Shown here: in pieces, positions 12,301 to 27,300 of the stretch
Numbering within the stretch: position 1 is the stretch's first letter
Layout: every line of letters begins with the position of its first letter
The notes under the pieces: model-generated
The model's database searches: none
Told to the model about the DNA's origin: nothing
What the model saw: only the letters and a program-made list of their open reading frames with translations
NCBI RefSeq assembly: GCF_003589595.1
Contig: NW_020653200.1
Coordinates: forward strand, 2,731,955 to 2,795,954
DNA length: 64,000 nucleotides
Reading direction: 5' to 3'
Origin: Hyposmocoma kahamanoa
Taxonomy: Eukaryota > Arthropoda > Insecta > Lepidoptera > Cosmopterigidae
Translations under genes and position numbers: made by a program

Positions 12301-15300
12301 TGTTGTAGACTGATTCTAGATCCAATTCCAAATCCAATTTTGTTAATAAATCAATTTGGATCAAACACTCAGAAAAAATTCCTTCGATCCGGTCGCATTC
12401 GAACCGACGTCTTCTAGCATACCGAGCCAGACGCTATACCAACTAAGCCACGGAACGAGCCAGCGGACTTCACGAATTTTTTTTATGTGCTTGTTGTCGT
12501 GTCTTTATGACTTTATGACCTTTTTCTTTTTTTTGTAATACCATGTGGCGGGACGAACAAGTCGTGCGCCTGGTGGTAAGCGACATGCCTGTCCAGTTGC
12601 AGTTGTTAACAGTTGCAGTCCCCATCAGAGCTTTAAATCGCAAAGATCTTATGGACGCTGCTACTGCGCCAGTCACTCTGTAAGACATAAGTTGACAAGT
12701 CCTACGTGCCTGTAATTTCACTAGCCTTCTAAACCGGAACGCAGTAAGGAGGGAAGAACAGTTTATGCGTTTATTAAATCTTTATCTCAATTTTGTTTGT
12801 TTAAAGGTCAAAACGCTAGAAACCGTAATGAATATTGTTTGCGATAAAGTACTTAGCGAAATAAGGTAGACTGCAAATTATAGGTTAGGCAGATTTCATT
12901 TTACAACGCTATGGTGCTGTTCGTTCTTGTACCTTTGTAAAGGGCACGACCGAAATTTGTGGAGAGTAAACAGCCAGTAACTTTGCCAATAGGTCGTGAA
13001 CTAGTAAGTTCGTTAATCTTAATAGTTTTTGTTGTAAATTTGTTCTTCAAGTGTAATTACAAATTTTGGCCGTATATCACCTGGTGATATAACTTTGGCA
13101 AGAAAATGTTCTTTTCGAGAAAACAGACTTTCTTACTCTTATCGTTTTCAATTGTTACTGAAATACTTGAGTTCGTTAATTCCTTAAAGATGCAACAACT
13201 CAAAGAAGGTCACTTAACGTATGATAAATATTGTTACACATGACAGATATTGTTGAGAAAAATAAAAATAGCTGACAAGAATTATCTAAGATTCGTTTAA
13301 TGACATCTTATCGGGTATCTCACTTGGGATAAGCGAGTTTTGAACGAATTTCAAGAAAGGTGAACTAAAATATTATGTCTCATTCTACCCATGAAAATGG
13401 AAAATCACGTCGAAGAATTATAGAAGGCAAAGCGACTATTCTAGATTACTCGTCTATTTAAATGGTAATGTGAACATTTTTCGCGGGAGCATGGTTTTCC
13501 TTTTCGAGGCAGCCGTCGCGTAGGTGTCAGATCACACACGTGTCGACAGTGGTGAAAATGATTGCATAAATCAAGCAAGAATTTTTTGTGGATTCTCCAT
13601 TTCTCTAAACCACATTGCGATGTATGTTCATTTGGTTCTGGCACAAGGAAAATTTATTTACCTTGGATACTATTATGGCTATGAATGACTAGGTCAAAGC
13701 ATTTACCGCTTTAGGGTACCCCCCTAAAAAGGTAAAGTGCTTTTATGGTAGGTTTTTTAAATCTATTTGTAAATTAATTTTGATTTGGTTTGCACATTAC
13801 AATAAGTATTAAAAACTTGAAATCATATCATATGTTTTTCGTGTACAATTGCGTTGTATACAAATTAACTAAAGGTCTGTGTAAACATTTTTAAACCTGA
13901 CTTCATTATGAATTCCAAATTGTTATTATAAGAGTAATGGATAGAAATTTAATTAAAGAATAATTTTACGCACCTGTGTAGGCAATACAACCAGCGCTAC
14001 TCCAATCATTATAACCATATATAGCTGTGAAGGCCATATATCTGGTACAAAGTCACCATAGCCCACGGTAGAAAATGTTACAACCACAAAGTAAGTGGCC
14101 TGAAAGAGGTTAAGATGTCTGTGTCCGGCTCGTTGAAAATGCTGGATACCGCAAACACTGCAACATTAATGACGTTATATAGACAGAAATGAGCTACTCT
14201 ATTGAGTCACTTATCAGTTCTTTTAATAGAAAATTGCGACCTACTACAGACTGCGATGACAGCTGAAGACTGTATTAGCTGAAGCGTGTTTTTGTTATAT
14301 TAAATTAAAGAACTTGTAAAAGCACCTACTTTTGTTATCTGTAGAGGTATTCGTCAGGTAATATGATTTAGTGCGAATGTATTCCTGCCTCAAATTGACA
14401 AAGAGCCATAAAAATAGGGAATGGTGAAACCTTAAAAGGTTGTACAAATTGGATAAAGCGGTAGGATTTTGTTGAGATGTGTTCGCTGTTTACATTACGT
14501 TTTCATATTAATGCGATAAATTTCCTGAGTGAATATTGATTGCAGAAAAATATCAGAAAGTACCAAGTCGTCCATTAGATGTATTAAATAAATTATTCAC
14601 CAACTGTCCACAAATGTTCAGTGAAATTGTGGAAGTAGTAGGTTATCGAGTTATCCAAGAAATATCCAACGACACAATTACAAAACATAGGTAAAATACT
14701 GATATTATTTAACAATTTCGTTGGTATAACAATCCAACTTGTTTTAATTGATAAGGTAAAATTTAGATTCTAGATAATTATAATTACCTCGTGAAGACGA
14801 GGCACAGTAATGTAACGCACAGGATCATCAGTTGTTGTGATAATGCTGATTGGGACTTTTGCATAGCTCGGTGTAAATCGTTCTGCAATAAAACGCAATC
14901 GTTATGCAACATGTTAAAACAGGGTGTAACAGAATGGTGCAGTCATATTAAACGACCGAAACGTGTCCTTGATTTAGACCGTCTGGTGATATTTCAAATA
15001 AAAATTAGTTAGGAAAATCTTGATACAAATTTACTAAAATTTTACATCTGCGTCACATCTCTATTGCGAGCCCTTACACTTACGTTAATTGCGAGTAGTT
15101 CATTCTTAACAAAGTCATTCAAAGACAGTGTTGGCGCTGTCATGTGTGTGTCCTTGGTTCTGACTAGACATGGGCGTCGTCGCCGATGAATTGACCAGCG
15201 TAAAATCCGCTTGGCGATAAATTTCTTTGTTAACCGACTTCAAAAAAGGAGGAGGTTCTCTCAATTCGATTGTATTTTTTTTTGTGAACCGATTTTGGTG

Positions 15301-18300
15301 ATTCTTTTTTTGTAGGAAAGAGACTCAGTATTGGTCCCATTTTATTTGAAAAAAATATTCCACCTTTAAGGGTGGCAAACTAGGGGATGAATCCAGTTTC
15401 GCGCACTTTCCGGTAGCTAATTTCAACAAAACTTAGCAAATAGACGTATTCCACAAACTTTTGAAGTCGGTTTTTTTTAGTAAATACTCTGTACTGAGAT
15501 ATATTAATTATTTATTTACTATATGTCAAAATTAAAATAAATTCAACGAAATAAAGTTCTCGTCTTCTTTCAAAGTACCAAGTGACGTATATCCTATTCA
15601 TACTAGATTGGAATATAGACACAGAATGACCATTATTCTGCTAGGTGGCGTATGAATGCTGGTGCTGTTGAGCCGTATGTGGCAGCCGCCAAACTCCGAT
15701 GTTAACTTTCAAGTTAGTGTAAAAATCATTGAAAATTAATGCAAAAGTATAAAAGTATATTATAATGTTTTAGTATTTTTAGCACCTCAAAAATATACGC
15801 CACGCAGATTTCCTTCCGCTACCGCCGGTCGAAAACCATCGTCGATTTTATGATCGGCGCACATCTCTAGTCATGACCTACCCTCGACAAATAAAATGCT
15901 GCTTATGTATGCAGTTGCATTTAGTAATTACGCAGTGAAATACAATTTATTGTCACTTAGGTTAAGTGTACATATAGATGTATACATCTAGTTTAGAGTA
16001 GTAAGTACATAGTAGAACAGGTATGTAAATATTCCACTACGCACATGTTATTCGTGGTCCAATGTAGTGTTTATGGACACGTATTTTTTTCACGACAATT
16101 GTGCAATAGTAGTAATAAGTAGGTACTCGCCGTTCCATCGCTATAATTCACTTCTCATGGTGTATCTGATAGTATTCGGGCATTTACGACGACTTTGTAG
16201 TACTAGGTACCTATCTACTCACTACACGCATATATCACACACACTGTCGCCCCGTAAGCATTTATGCTTCTGTCCCTGCCGGCACAAGGTATGCTCTCCT
16301 TTACCACCAGTTGCGGAGAAACCTAACAAAAGGCCATTTCGATGCACCGTCTCATTTCTTTTCTGTTCAATGTTTTTGACGTTTAGATCAGTTGATCCAT
16401 GAAGGCCTGCCATTAAGTTTGGAATAATCCGTTATGTTTTTGTCCTAGCAATTTCCTCCTGAATCATTCCAGCGGACACCGATTTTATTGGACGCCATCA
16501 ACTAACAGCTCCCAATAAATTTTCCGAGTGTGGTGCAAATTACCATCGGATCACGGCTGCGCCAACACGTAGTATCATTTCATAGTTCTGTGTTACTTAA
16601 AAATAGAAAATTATCACAAAACCGATCGATAAGACACTTATGGAAACGCTGCAGTAGCGCCGCTGTGTCTCTGCAGATGCACAACTACTAATTTCCAAAC
16701 AATATTTAGATGCACAGTTGCAGCGCCACTGTCGTAACACGCGCGCGCCACTTTTGCTGTCACAATTAGTCAAAAGCCAGGGCTGTTACGAATATCAGCA
16801 TCCGCTTCCGTGGATAATCTGCATAAATTAAAATATCCGAATCCGCCGCAGCATCCGTATTCCTCGATATGTTCGAGTCGTTACAAAGGCACGCTAGAAT
16901 AATTTACAAAACCTTCCAGAAATTAAGTGTAAGCCGAAAAAGCAGTTTAGCTGTTGTTTTTATAATATAGCTTTGTTGTAATTCCAAAACGCTTGTTTTC
17001 AGACAGATTGATTTTATTATTATGATATTATTTTTTTATAATATCATAAACAAGTCGTGCGCCTAGTGGCAAGCGACACGCCTATGCAGTGCGAGTGCCA
17101 CTCAGACATTTAAATTGCAAAGATCTTAGGGGTACTGTCACTGTGCCCGTCACTCTGAGACATAAGTTGATAAGTCTCATGTGCCTGTAGTTGTTGTCGG
17201 CTTGTTCGTGCCGTCACTCGATGTGAAAAAAAATTTCGCCAGCACCTTTACCCTTCCAAACCGGAACGCAATAACTCACATTACAGCTTGGCTGCAGCTG
17301 CAGTGCTTCTACAAAAAGTGTGTAACTCCAAGGCGCCCTTAGGCCTCACAAACAATGCAAACGACGCCCAAACGATGACTCGTGAAAAAAATTAAATATG
17401 ATAATGACCTGGCGGCAAATCATATCCTATTTCACTTTCGACTTCTTCGAAATTCCGTTTTCATGGTATACAATTAAATTATTGAGCTTATTTTTCTGCT
17501 ATTAAATAAGCAGGATCATTAGGATTTGGTCAATTGAAACGGAGACTACAGGGTTGTTAGCGATGTCTACATACAAAATAAAGTAATCGATAAGAGTAAA
17601 GTCAGCCGTGACCACGGGACATGGAAAGGGCCTGTAAACGTTGATTTGTTTAAAAATACAAAATACGCGATTCAGATCCGAGAAATATTTTCATTTCCTG
17701 AGAATAAATAAATTCCACTTTTTAAATAGCTAATAAACTCTGAAACGCTGTGTAATTAAATCTATTATATCAGTCAATCGCGTGATGTTGGCAAAAATGC
17801 CATTCGTATAGTGTACACAGCTAGCATTCATGTTTTTAAGTTTGATGCACAAAAGGTTATGTTAGATTGTGAAAAAAAATTACAGGAAAATTGTAACAAA
17901 TATAAGAAATTACAATTAATCAAATATTTACAATAAGTATTATAAAAAAACCATAAACAGATATACTATACAACAGACGTGTTGAACTTTGCACCTATTA
18001 GTGTATACCTACATTTACTCCGTTTTTTGTTTGTGAAAACAATTTTAGTTTTCTATTACTATATTAAAACACGATGTCACGATTTCGCCAATGTTTCGAG
18101 AAAGGTCAAAACTCTTCGGCGTTACACGCTAAATTAGCGATAAATTGAATTGAAATATCTTTATTGGTAACAGATGCATGTTCTCTGACTAAAATTAATA
18201 ATGTGTGTGGTTTTGGTGACATCACTGTTCGAAATTTTACGACCTGGAATTACAGTAGATTTAAGTATGTATTTTATATCATCAAGTGAGTGTGACCTTA

Positions 18301-21300
18301 ATATGACTATGCCTTTCTTGTTACACTCTGTATAATATTATATATATCGCATTTGTAAAAAATATTGAAGTATAAAATGAGTATGAAGGAAGGATTTGGA
18401 AATATAAAACTTACAAACATATTTTCGAGTGATCGTTTCGCGAGCCAACAATTCAGGAACACTGGTATAAACAGATTGCGCATAGGTGGGAATAAAAGCT
18501 GAAAAAGTACAAATCGATTAATTAGAGAATGTAAAAGTAAAATATAAATAAAAAGACATTTATTTCTCCACAAAACACAAGAAATACAATACTTAAAAAG
18601 TAATAGAAAAACAAAAAGGAGTTTTTGTCCACACCGCTCAATTGTTGTATATGACAATTATGATAATATTTCGTCGCCTACTGTCTCAAATTCGTATCTT
18701 AAAGTTACTAAAATGCAAAAAATGGACGGTACAAATAAAAAAAAAATTCACATCACATTTCCTTCGTATTCACTCACTGGCCTTTACCTATTCTTAAAGT
18801 AATACATCCATATAACGTCCATGATAAGAAATTTAAAATAAATAGAATGTTTTGCCATCTCTTGAATAATCAGTCCTTATAAGATACGAGTTTGAGAAAG
18901 TAAGGCATCGATTTCTTATTCTGCTAAAATCTAGTTGCAACGGCAGTCCAATCCAATAGAATGCCAGTGGAATGGCAGTGATTTCATTCATTCATACATT
19001 CATTCAACCACTCACGATCGACGTCGCCTTACTAAAACTACATACGGAAATTACTATTCATGTTTTATTTATTTTATCTCGTTTAATCAGCAACTTAGTC
19101 TTCAAATTAAATGTACCTTTCATAAAATAAAACTCGATAATCGATATAAACACTTAAATTGTACGTAAAAACGATTCGAAAGAAACGTCAAATAATAATT
19201 AGTAACTACGCCATCGACGTGGCACAGACTCGCCTTTGAAGAGCAGAATGCAGCTAGCCTCTGACAAGCAGACTTTTAGCAGAATTCCAAACGTATAAAA
19301 TCTTGCTATTGATACAGTTTCGACACACAACAGAGATGATTTCAAATTAGCTGACTAGGGACCCAGTTGTAATCCATTTGTATGTCTATGTTTCTATCAA
19401 TGTTATATTTGTATTTATAGAATACTTACAGTTAATGCAAACGGTATTGTGTTCACCATTTCTAGTATGAAGTGGAATGATAACACCTGCTGCCATATGT
19501 TTCCCTGTAGAAAGAATGAGAAATTATGTCAATTACGAAATAGCCATCAGAGATATCAAAGTTTTGAAAAGAGGAAAGGAATTATGAACTAACAATTAAC
19601 ACTATGAAAATGATTAACAACTTTGTGACTATTATCTGTATATACAAAGATCGAACAAACACAGACCAGACTAGTTTCGAACCAGCGACTGTTGACTCAA
19701 CGTAGCTGGTTACCGCTCTGCCAACTGAGCTACGGATTAAGCCAGTAAATCTTTCGAATTTCTCTACGTGCTTGTTGCGGATCTTTGTATTGGGTTTAAC
19801 ACGTTCATTGCCGTGGTGGGTCAAAATTACCGGCACGTCACGTCAGACGTACCTAACTTTGCGATGCTCGTTCACGCTACGTATTTAGCCATATAACATA
19901 TCCGGTGCGGCCCTAACGAATTTCAGTTGCTACTTGGTTTTAGAATTTTTGGTGGCATAGTTACTTTTCTAGACTCTAAGTTTAAAAAAAAATGTTTGGA
20001 ATAAAAAAAAATGACTTTAATTCCAAATTCAATTTACAAGTTAAGCAAAAAAAAATTGTTAATGTGAAATGTCGATCTAAAATCAAAAATTATGTGAGTT
20101 TCAGGTAAACATTGACCGAAAGTTACGTGTTTTACTTTTTACGTGTGCTCTGCCGGGCATTGTGAGTAATAATTATTCCATTTAGGTCACGCTGCGCCGG
20201 GTAGAATTGTACGGCACTAAAAAGTCCTAAAATAGAGCAAATAATAAAATCTCGCGAACTGACTTATATTCATATACAAATAAGAGCAAAAACAGTTATA
20301 TAAGCCAATGTTATCTTTTGAACATTTTTGAAAATACTAGCCGACGACGAACGTGTTAAACGGTCTTTTTTACTGTAGCACCAGTTGTGACAACATTCAG
20401 TTAGTGGAATATTTTTACAAAAGGTACATAAATATCATGGTAGTAAAAGCATAATGTTCAATAAAAATAAAAATATAGCGTACAAGTTTGTGGTTCACCC
20501 AAAACTTGAGTATTGTGCTTACCTTGTATCCCAGGTAAGCAAGTAATATAGCTTCGGTAAAAGAAATCATTGCAAGTATGACTTGCACTATCCACAAATA
20601 AAGTGGCCTGTTGACCCATATTATTCCGTCCCAGTTGATAATCGGATGCTCCTGGAATTCCTCTTCTGTTAAGTTGGCCGAATATTCAAATTCAGTCTTA
20701 TTGCCAGGCATGCATCCATAACTGAAACAAACAATTGCCTCTGTGTCCTTAACCCAGAATAACCTTGACAAAATAGCCTTTTAAAACAATAGCAATTTTA
20801 TGGCGACATACAATTTTTACTCTATTTTATTGACCATACAGTAGTGAATTGGGTAACCGATGTGTACATTCGAAATTGCTTTGACTGTCCAGGTACTTGT
20901 TATTATTACGTGTAAACATCGTTCCTGTTTTTAATATACTGTTAAAAAAATGAAAGAGTCAAAAACTCAAATAAACGATGTTCTTAGTAATCGAGTTCGC
21001 TTACTTCTGAGATTCTAATGGCTAAATGTTCTTTAATATTTTAGAATATTGACTGATATCGGTATTAATAATTCCATCTTAAGTGTTTGAGCATTTATTA
21101 AGAGCTAAGGCAATCACTTAGTGTTAATTAATTAATCTCAGCCTATATAAGTTAACTTATACTATATAAGTTAACTACCTCCGTGGCCGAATAGTTACCA
21201 TGTTTATCTATATATATATGGCCGATTATCGGGCCGGAAGAAATATTTGTATGGTTTACACTTATTTCTCTCCTGAGTTTGGCTTTAATTTTGGTTGTCT

Positions 21301-24300
21301 ATGTGTGTGTCCATCGCACCCGCGACACAGAGTTTCCCTAGTGCGGAGTTATGTTGAGTGTGTACGTTATTATTATATTATATACTCCCGGACACGTAAT
21401 TCTAGCCACCTCGCATTTTTGTCGTAAAGGGCTAGAATACAAAAATAGTGTATTCATCGAAGAGAACACAGAAAGTTTTCCCCAGTTTGCAAAATCCAAA
21501 TTCCCAACAACCACTTATGGAAGAGACGTTTAGTATACTAGTTTCAAAATTGTTTGTTAATTTAAGCTTAGGGCACTTAGCACTGAAAATGCGAGGTGGT
21601 TCGAATTGTGTGTCCGGAAGTATATTATAATTTGTGGTTGTCTACCTATGTGTCTCCATGGTACCCGCGATACGTTGCCCTAGCGGGGGGCTATGAGTGT
21701 ATGCGTGATTGTTATTATATTATTCAAGCTCATTCAAGCCATATTGTCAATCCTTCTACACGGGTGGTCTGTGGGTTAACTATACGCAGAAAGCACTCCG
21801 CGCCCTGCACGCTCAATATAATAACGGTTTCAGGATGCTGTTGGGACTACCGCGACACCGTAGCGTTATTAATAATACTTAATAACAAATGATTTATTTA
21901 TTATTAAGTATTATACACGAGACATATACACATTTCATCTAGTCATTAAAATACGAGCTACTTTCGACTGGCATACTTTTTTCTGGCATGTATTTGTATG
22001 TTGTACTTTAATTACCTAGCTTATTGTGCCCAAAATTGGGCAACAGCAGATTGGCAGTCCTTTTCACAACATTAGCTATGCGTGTCTTCGACAGCAGAGT
22101 AGTGTTCCGGATTCTATCTATCCTCTTTACACCTAATTTGCTACGCTCCGCTAAACTTGGGCAAACTTTGATTTTGATATTCAGTTCGGGGCCATGTCTA
22201 CGCTCGCACCTATCTATTTTGTATTTGTGAATGTTTTTTAAATTTAATCATGCTTTCAAAAGTGAAAAAAAAAATCCTCTATTGTATTGTGTCTATGCTA
22301 CCAAGTATGCTTATTTTTGATTGAAAGACTAGGCTTCAAAATCGTGCTACAATTAAATCATAATCTTTATAACTCGCTAAATTGTTTTTAAAAAATCCAA
22401 CCGGTAGTGAAAGAATCGAGATTTTTCTTTCCATCTTGTATATTTGTTACATAACTAAAAAAATGTCAATTGTAGGTACTCGTGGACTGTATGGTCCTTA
22501 CCTTTGTGCCTTCAATATTTTTCAGGTTATAGCAGGCCCTTATTACTCCTAATTAGAATGTCGAAAATTAAATTTTGAGTAGATCTCACGCACCGAGATT
22601 TGCAATCCGTTATGTGTCATAATTATTACAGATCAACTAGTATTGGATTTTGAGAATGCTTGGCAGCGCTAAATTTAAAAAACCAGTACGATGTCAACGT
22701 CTTTGTTTGCGTCACGTTCATAACACAATGTGTATTTTAAGGAAGCATAAAGGGTTTTTTCCTTTTTCTGTTATAATGAACAAAGCAGAATGATGACGAG
22801 TAAGGGGAAATTATTCTCAAAGTAAGTTACAGAGAGAAAAACGTGTACTTAGAAAATAATAGACTAAAGGCATAGAGCAATAAAAATAATCCGTCCGCGT
22901 CCGTATATTATTATTGTCAAGTGATCATCAGACCTAAATGTTAAGAACCCCGAGTGTATTTTTTTCCAATTACTTACAGTTTATATATTACGTGTTTATG
23001 TATTAACATGTTTATTGTCAATGATTATATATGGATATGATTCGATATGGAAGGTGAACTATTAGAAAAAATCAATATTTTCCGCCAATATTTTCTGAAA
23101 TAACTTATACTCATAAGTTATTTCAGAAAATATTGGCTGTTGAATTTCTTATTATTACGTTTTGCTCACCTTTTTGTCCTTAAACATCAAATTATTGCCT
23201 GTCCCGTCATGTTACCTTTCAGAAACTTTTATGTATGATACATTTAACTATCTACTAGCAAACGAGTATCAAATATATTGCTACAAATTGATTTTATTTT
23301 ACAGAAGAGGCTGTTTCAACATACCAACAATGATCTTTTTTGAACAATGGATGAAATCTGGGTGAAGTAACTCAACATTCTGTGAGTAGTAAAATTCATC
23401 CATTTCTGAAATTTTGGCACAGATACCCGAAATATGGAAAAGTTGTTCAAGAATCAGTTAATTGTTTATGCACAAATATTCAGAGTGGTTACAGACCGGT
23501 GATATGCGACATAAATGGTTCAAACTGACGGTGTACCAAACACTGCTCTCGACATTCGATGAAAATCTATATCCTGTAGTAAGTCCAAAGGATAGACGAC
23601 TTGACATAGTCAAGAAGTAACGCGGAGTTAGTATGTGTTGCGGAGGTATCTACTCGATTATCTAGCAACAGAAATGTAGCACGACGACTAAAGATGTCGT
23701 CAATAGACCCGCGACATGTACAAGTTGAAAAAAATCCCCAATTTCGAGAGAAACCAATACTTCTGGGTATTTGACAAAAGACGATGCTTTGACATACTAC
23801 ATATATATATAGGTGGCAAATCAAGTAGTTATTATTCATAAGCGGACACAGAAGTTGATCAAAAGAGCAGGACATTCTGCGTGCTATCTTTCTTAAGGAC
23901 AATTGTTAAGAATGAAAAGTGCGCTGCAATCAAGTCTTAGCAGTTTTAGATAAAAGTGCTGAACGATTGGTTACAGCGGTACAAGAAGTCATCAACAGTC
24001 AGTTTCCTTGTACTTCATTAATTCTCTTAGGCAAGTGGGGTTGCGGTGGTAGTTCAGGTCATGGTAGTTCTGAGTAAAAATTTTCCAACTGTTATGACAA
24101 TGATGAATTTTTGTTTATATTTACATTCATACTTTTTTAATTACGGGATGCCGCAAGCAATGTTGTTTGGCAGGGTCCTCGAAAATCATCGGCATCGATA
24201 CTTCTTCTGAAGGTAAACTTCAGTGTATGCGATTGATGCTGGAAAATTTGAAATGTTATCGCTTTAAGCCAGATATGAATTTCTGTTCGTGATATTACAT

Positions 24301-27300
24301 TCCCTACCTACCGTGCATAAAATTCTTCTGTACAGTGCCAGTGTTAGATCGGAATTTATGTTTATCGGGAAATTTTCTGAGGAAGCACAGGATTCTCTGA
24401 AATAGGTTTTCAGCAGATATCATAAACACTATACTGGGGAAGATTATAGAATTCGTATATCAATGAATAGAGATTAACTTAATCTGTTGTGATATCGTCT
24501 GACGTTAATTAATAGTTTAACACAAACTCCTCAAGAAAGTAATGTGCAGTGTTGCACTTTCTTTAATATTTAATGACTAAAATAAGAATTTGTTAATAAT
24601 AAATAAAATAAATAATAATCTGTTGTTAATTTCTACATTCGTCTAGGAAAAATATATTTAATTGTTTGTAAAAATATTTTTACAGCAGTTGCTTTAAAAT
24701 GTATATTTTTTTACAACTACCTACATTTCAAATGTAAATTATGCTAAATAGATTATTTGATTATGTATACAAGCGTATTGATGGCATATGTCTAAAAAAT
24801 AAAAACAATAAATATTTTATCCAGCTAGTTTGTTCTAACGAACAACAGTGGGGTCGGTCCGTAACACAGAATCTAATGTCGTTCTCGAGTAGGTAGGTTA
24901 CGTATGATATAGCGCGTCGATTTCCTTGAATGTTCTGACTCGTTTATCTTTCTGCGGTAACTCTTGGAACTTGTATTCGCTATACTAAGTTTGATTTTAT
25001 AAGTTACTGACATTTCTAGTGATTTCCAATTTTGTTCGCCAAACTGAATTCTTAGTGCTAATCATTGACTTACAAATAAATGGACGACGGGTCTAATACA
25101 AAAACCACGAAAAAAATGTCCCAAGTCAACCTATTCCAAATTTAAATTGTTATGTCATCGCAGTATCGCGCTGTCCGTAGAACAAATGAAGACTAAAGCG
25201 GAGTGTCGCGCTCTGTATACGATTTTAGCGCCTTACAAGTGCGGACACTTTTTAGCGCGGACCCGACGTCCATATAATTGTAAGTCAATGGTGCTAATAG
25301 TCTGTTTTGTTCCGTTTCTTCGTATCTGTCACGTTCTATTATTACTTTTAGATTTGTAGTTGTGACATTAACGAGTCACCGTGCTATATATGTTTACTGT
25401 AATTATATATCGTGCTTACAGTTACAGAGAGACCATTAGCATTATTGAAAGCAGAGCTGTGTAAATCAGACTCGGAAAATTTATTAATATAAGGGTGCTG
25501 GTGAAATTACAGGCACACGGGACTTGTCAATTTATGTATCAGGGTGACGGGCGCAGTGGCAGTGCGATTTAAAGCTCTGAGTGGCACTGCAACTGTTATG
25601 GACAGGCGTGTAGCTTACCATCAGGCGCACGACTTGTTCGAACCATCACTTGATATTATATAAAAAAAGTGTTACGTGCAATTAGATTCGCAGTCCTTAC
25701 TCAGGTCAGGCGTATGTACCTATGTATAGTATAATTACAGCTTTTGTAATGTTTTCGTTTTTGAATATTTATTTGGAGCACTCGTTACTTATACTATCTT
25801 CTATTTTTATTAAACTTAGGACTTTATCGCGAACTATTTCCCTTTAGGTCAACATATTTGAACGCAATAGGAACTAATAAAGTCAAAAAATAATTGTGCA
25901 GTTGTCATTTAATCGCCGAAAGTACTGCAATAATCCCCAAAACTCGAAAAAGCTTAATTGCAATGAAAACTGTATTACAGCCGTCTATTAATTTAATGAA
26001 ATATTTTGCTGCTTAGCGTTGTTTGATCCAAAACCTACATTTTACAGTTGAACACTCTACATGCGAGATTATTTGCGATCATTGTTGAGAATTCTGGTGT
26101 GACATAAACATGGGCCAGTCAAACGCCCTATGCATTGTTTGGACACCAAAAAATAAAATGTATAATAACATTTTTAGTTCTTCTATTTTAAAACAAGATG
26201 CTTTAACCAAACGAGGGCCACTGTTGGTACAATGCCTTTATGAGCAAGTTTTTATCGACTCTAGCATAATTATTTACGAATATGTAACTGATGAGCAAAA
26301 CATCAATCTGCCGTCCACTAACTAAAAAGCGGCTAAGTGGCATACGGTCAAATATCCGTTTTAAATAGAAAAAGAAAGAGCACGAAACTATCTTTTAAAA
26401 ACAGTTAAAATTAGTTAACGTGTTCGATTTATCGGAACTTACACTAACGATGCGTGGCTGAAATATTAAATAAACAATTTCAATATTTTACAACTGGGTC
26501 CTGATTTTTTATGACATCTCAAAAAAATATTTTGTCACTTGCAGAAATATTTTGCAACATGTAATGTGACTTTGAAACAACACTGATAGAAGGTGCCTTA
26601 AACGAAATCTGGAAAATAACGCACACAAATAACGCGCACACTCAACATAGCCCCGCACTAGGGGAAACCCTGTGTCGCGGGTGCCATGGACACACACATA
26701 GACAACCACAAATTACACCCAAACTCACGAGAGAAATAAATGTAGGCCATACAAATATTTCTCCCGGTCCGGGAATCGAACCTGGGACCTCTGCGTGGCA
26801 GTCCGGCATGGTAACCGTTCGGCCACGGAGGCAGTTTGGAGTGTATCTGGAAAATAAGTAAAATAATGGCTACATTGCCTAGAGACACGGCCTTGTATTG
26901 TCAGAACTATACTTCAATGCTAGAAAATTCACATACTAAATTCCGCGCTACCAGAATTAAATTTCATAAGCTACTACTACTAGTTCATTATAGGTATAAT
27001 AAGACTAGTATGGTAACTGCATACAAACACCCGCGCGCCGTGTACGGACGAACACATTCGCATGATCTCGCGGTGTACCTGCGTTCCATGGCCACGGGTC
27101 GTCTCACGCGCTATTATTTATAGATTTATTTAGTTTTTTGTTAATTTTTATTACTTCATACTTTAGAGTCGAAAAATCCAGTACAAAGCTCTTTAACAAA
27201 AACACAAATAACTTGACCCGTAGCTCAGTTGCTAGAGAGCAATACTATGGTGCATTATGGTCGTGGGTTCAAGTCCCAACGGGTCGAAAAAGTCTCCTAT

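Larger units (their letters stand above)
11868..13973. other. SLO2 intron 8
   Basis: Contains the two repeats listed at 12.35-12.76 kb. Nothing else supportable; the minus-strand frame at 13441-13644 has no splice or family support. Confidence 0.6.
14883..18414. other. SLO2 intron 6
   Basis: Contains the TIR repeat at 15.2-15.5 kb and a family A tail at 17.0-17.3 kb. No gene seen in the remainder, including the open frames at 16067-16413. Confidence 0.6.

Noticed and set aside
19700..19775. Apparent tRNA gene on the minus strand
   Set aside because: The A and B boxes are good but acceptor ends do not pair, and the flanks are those of repeat family T.
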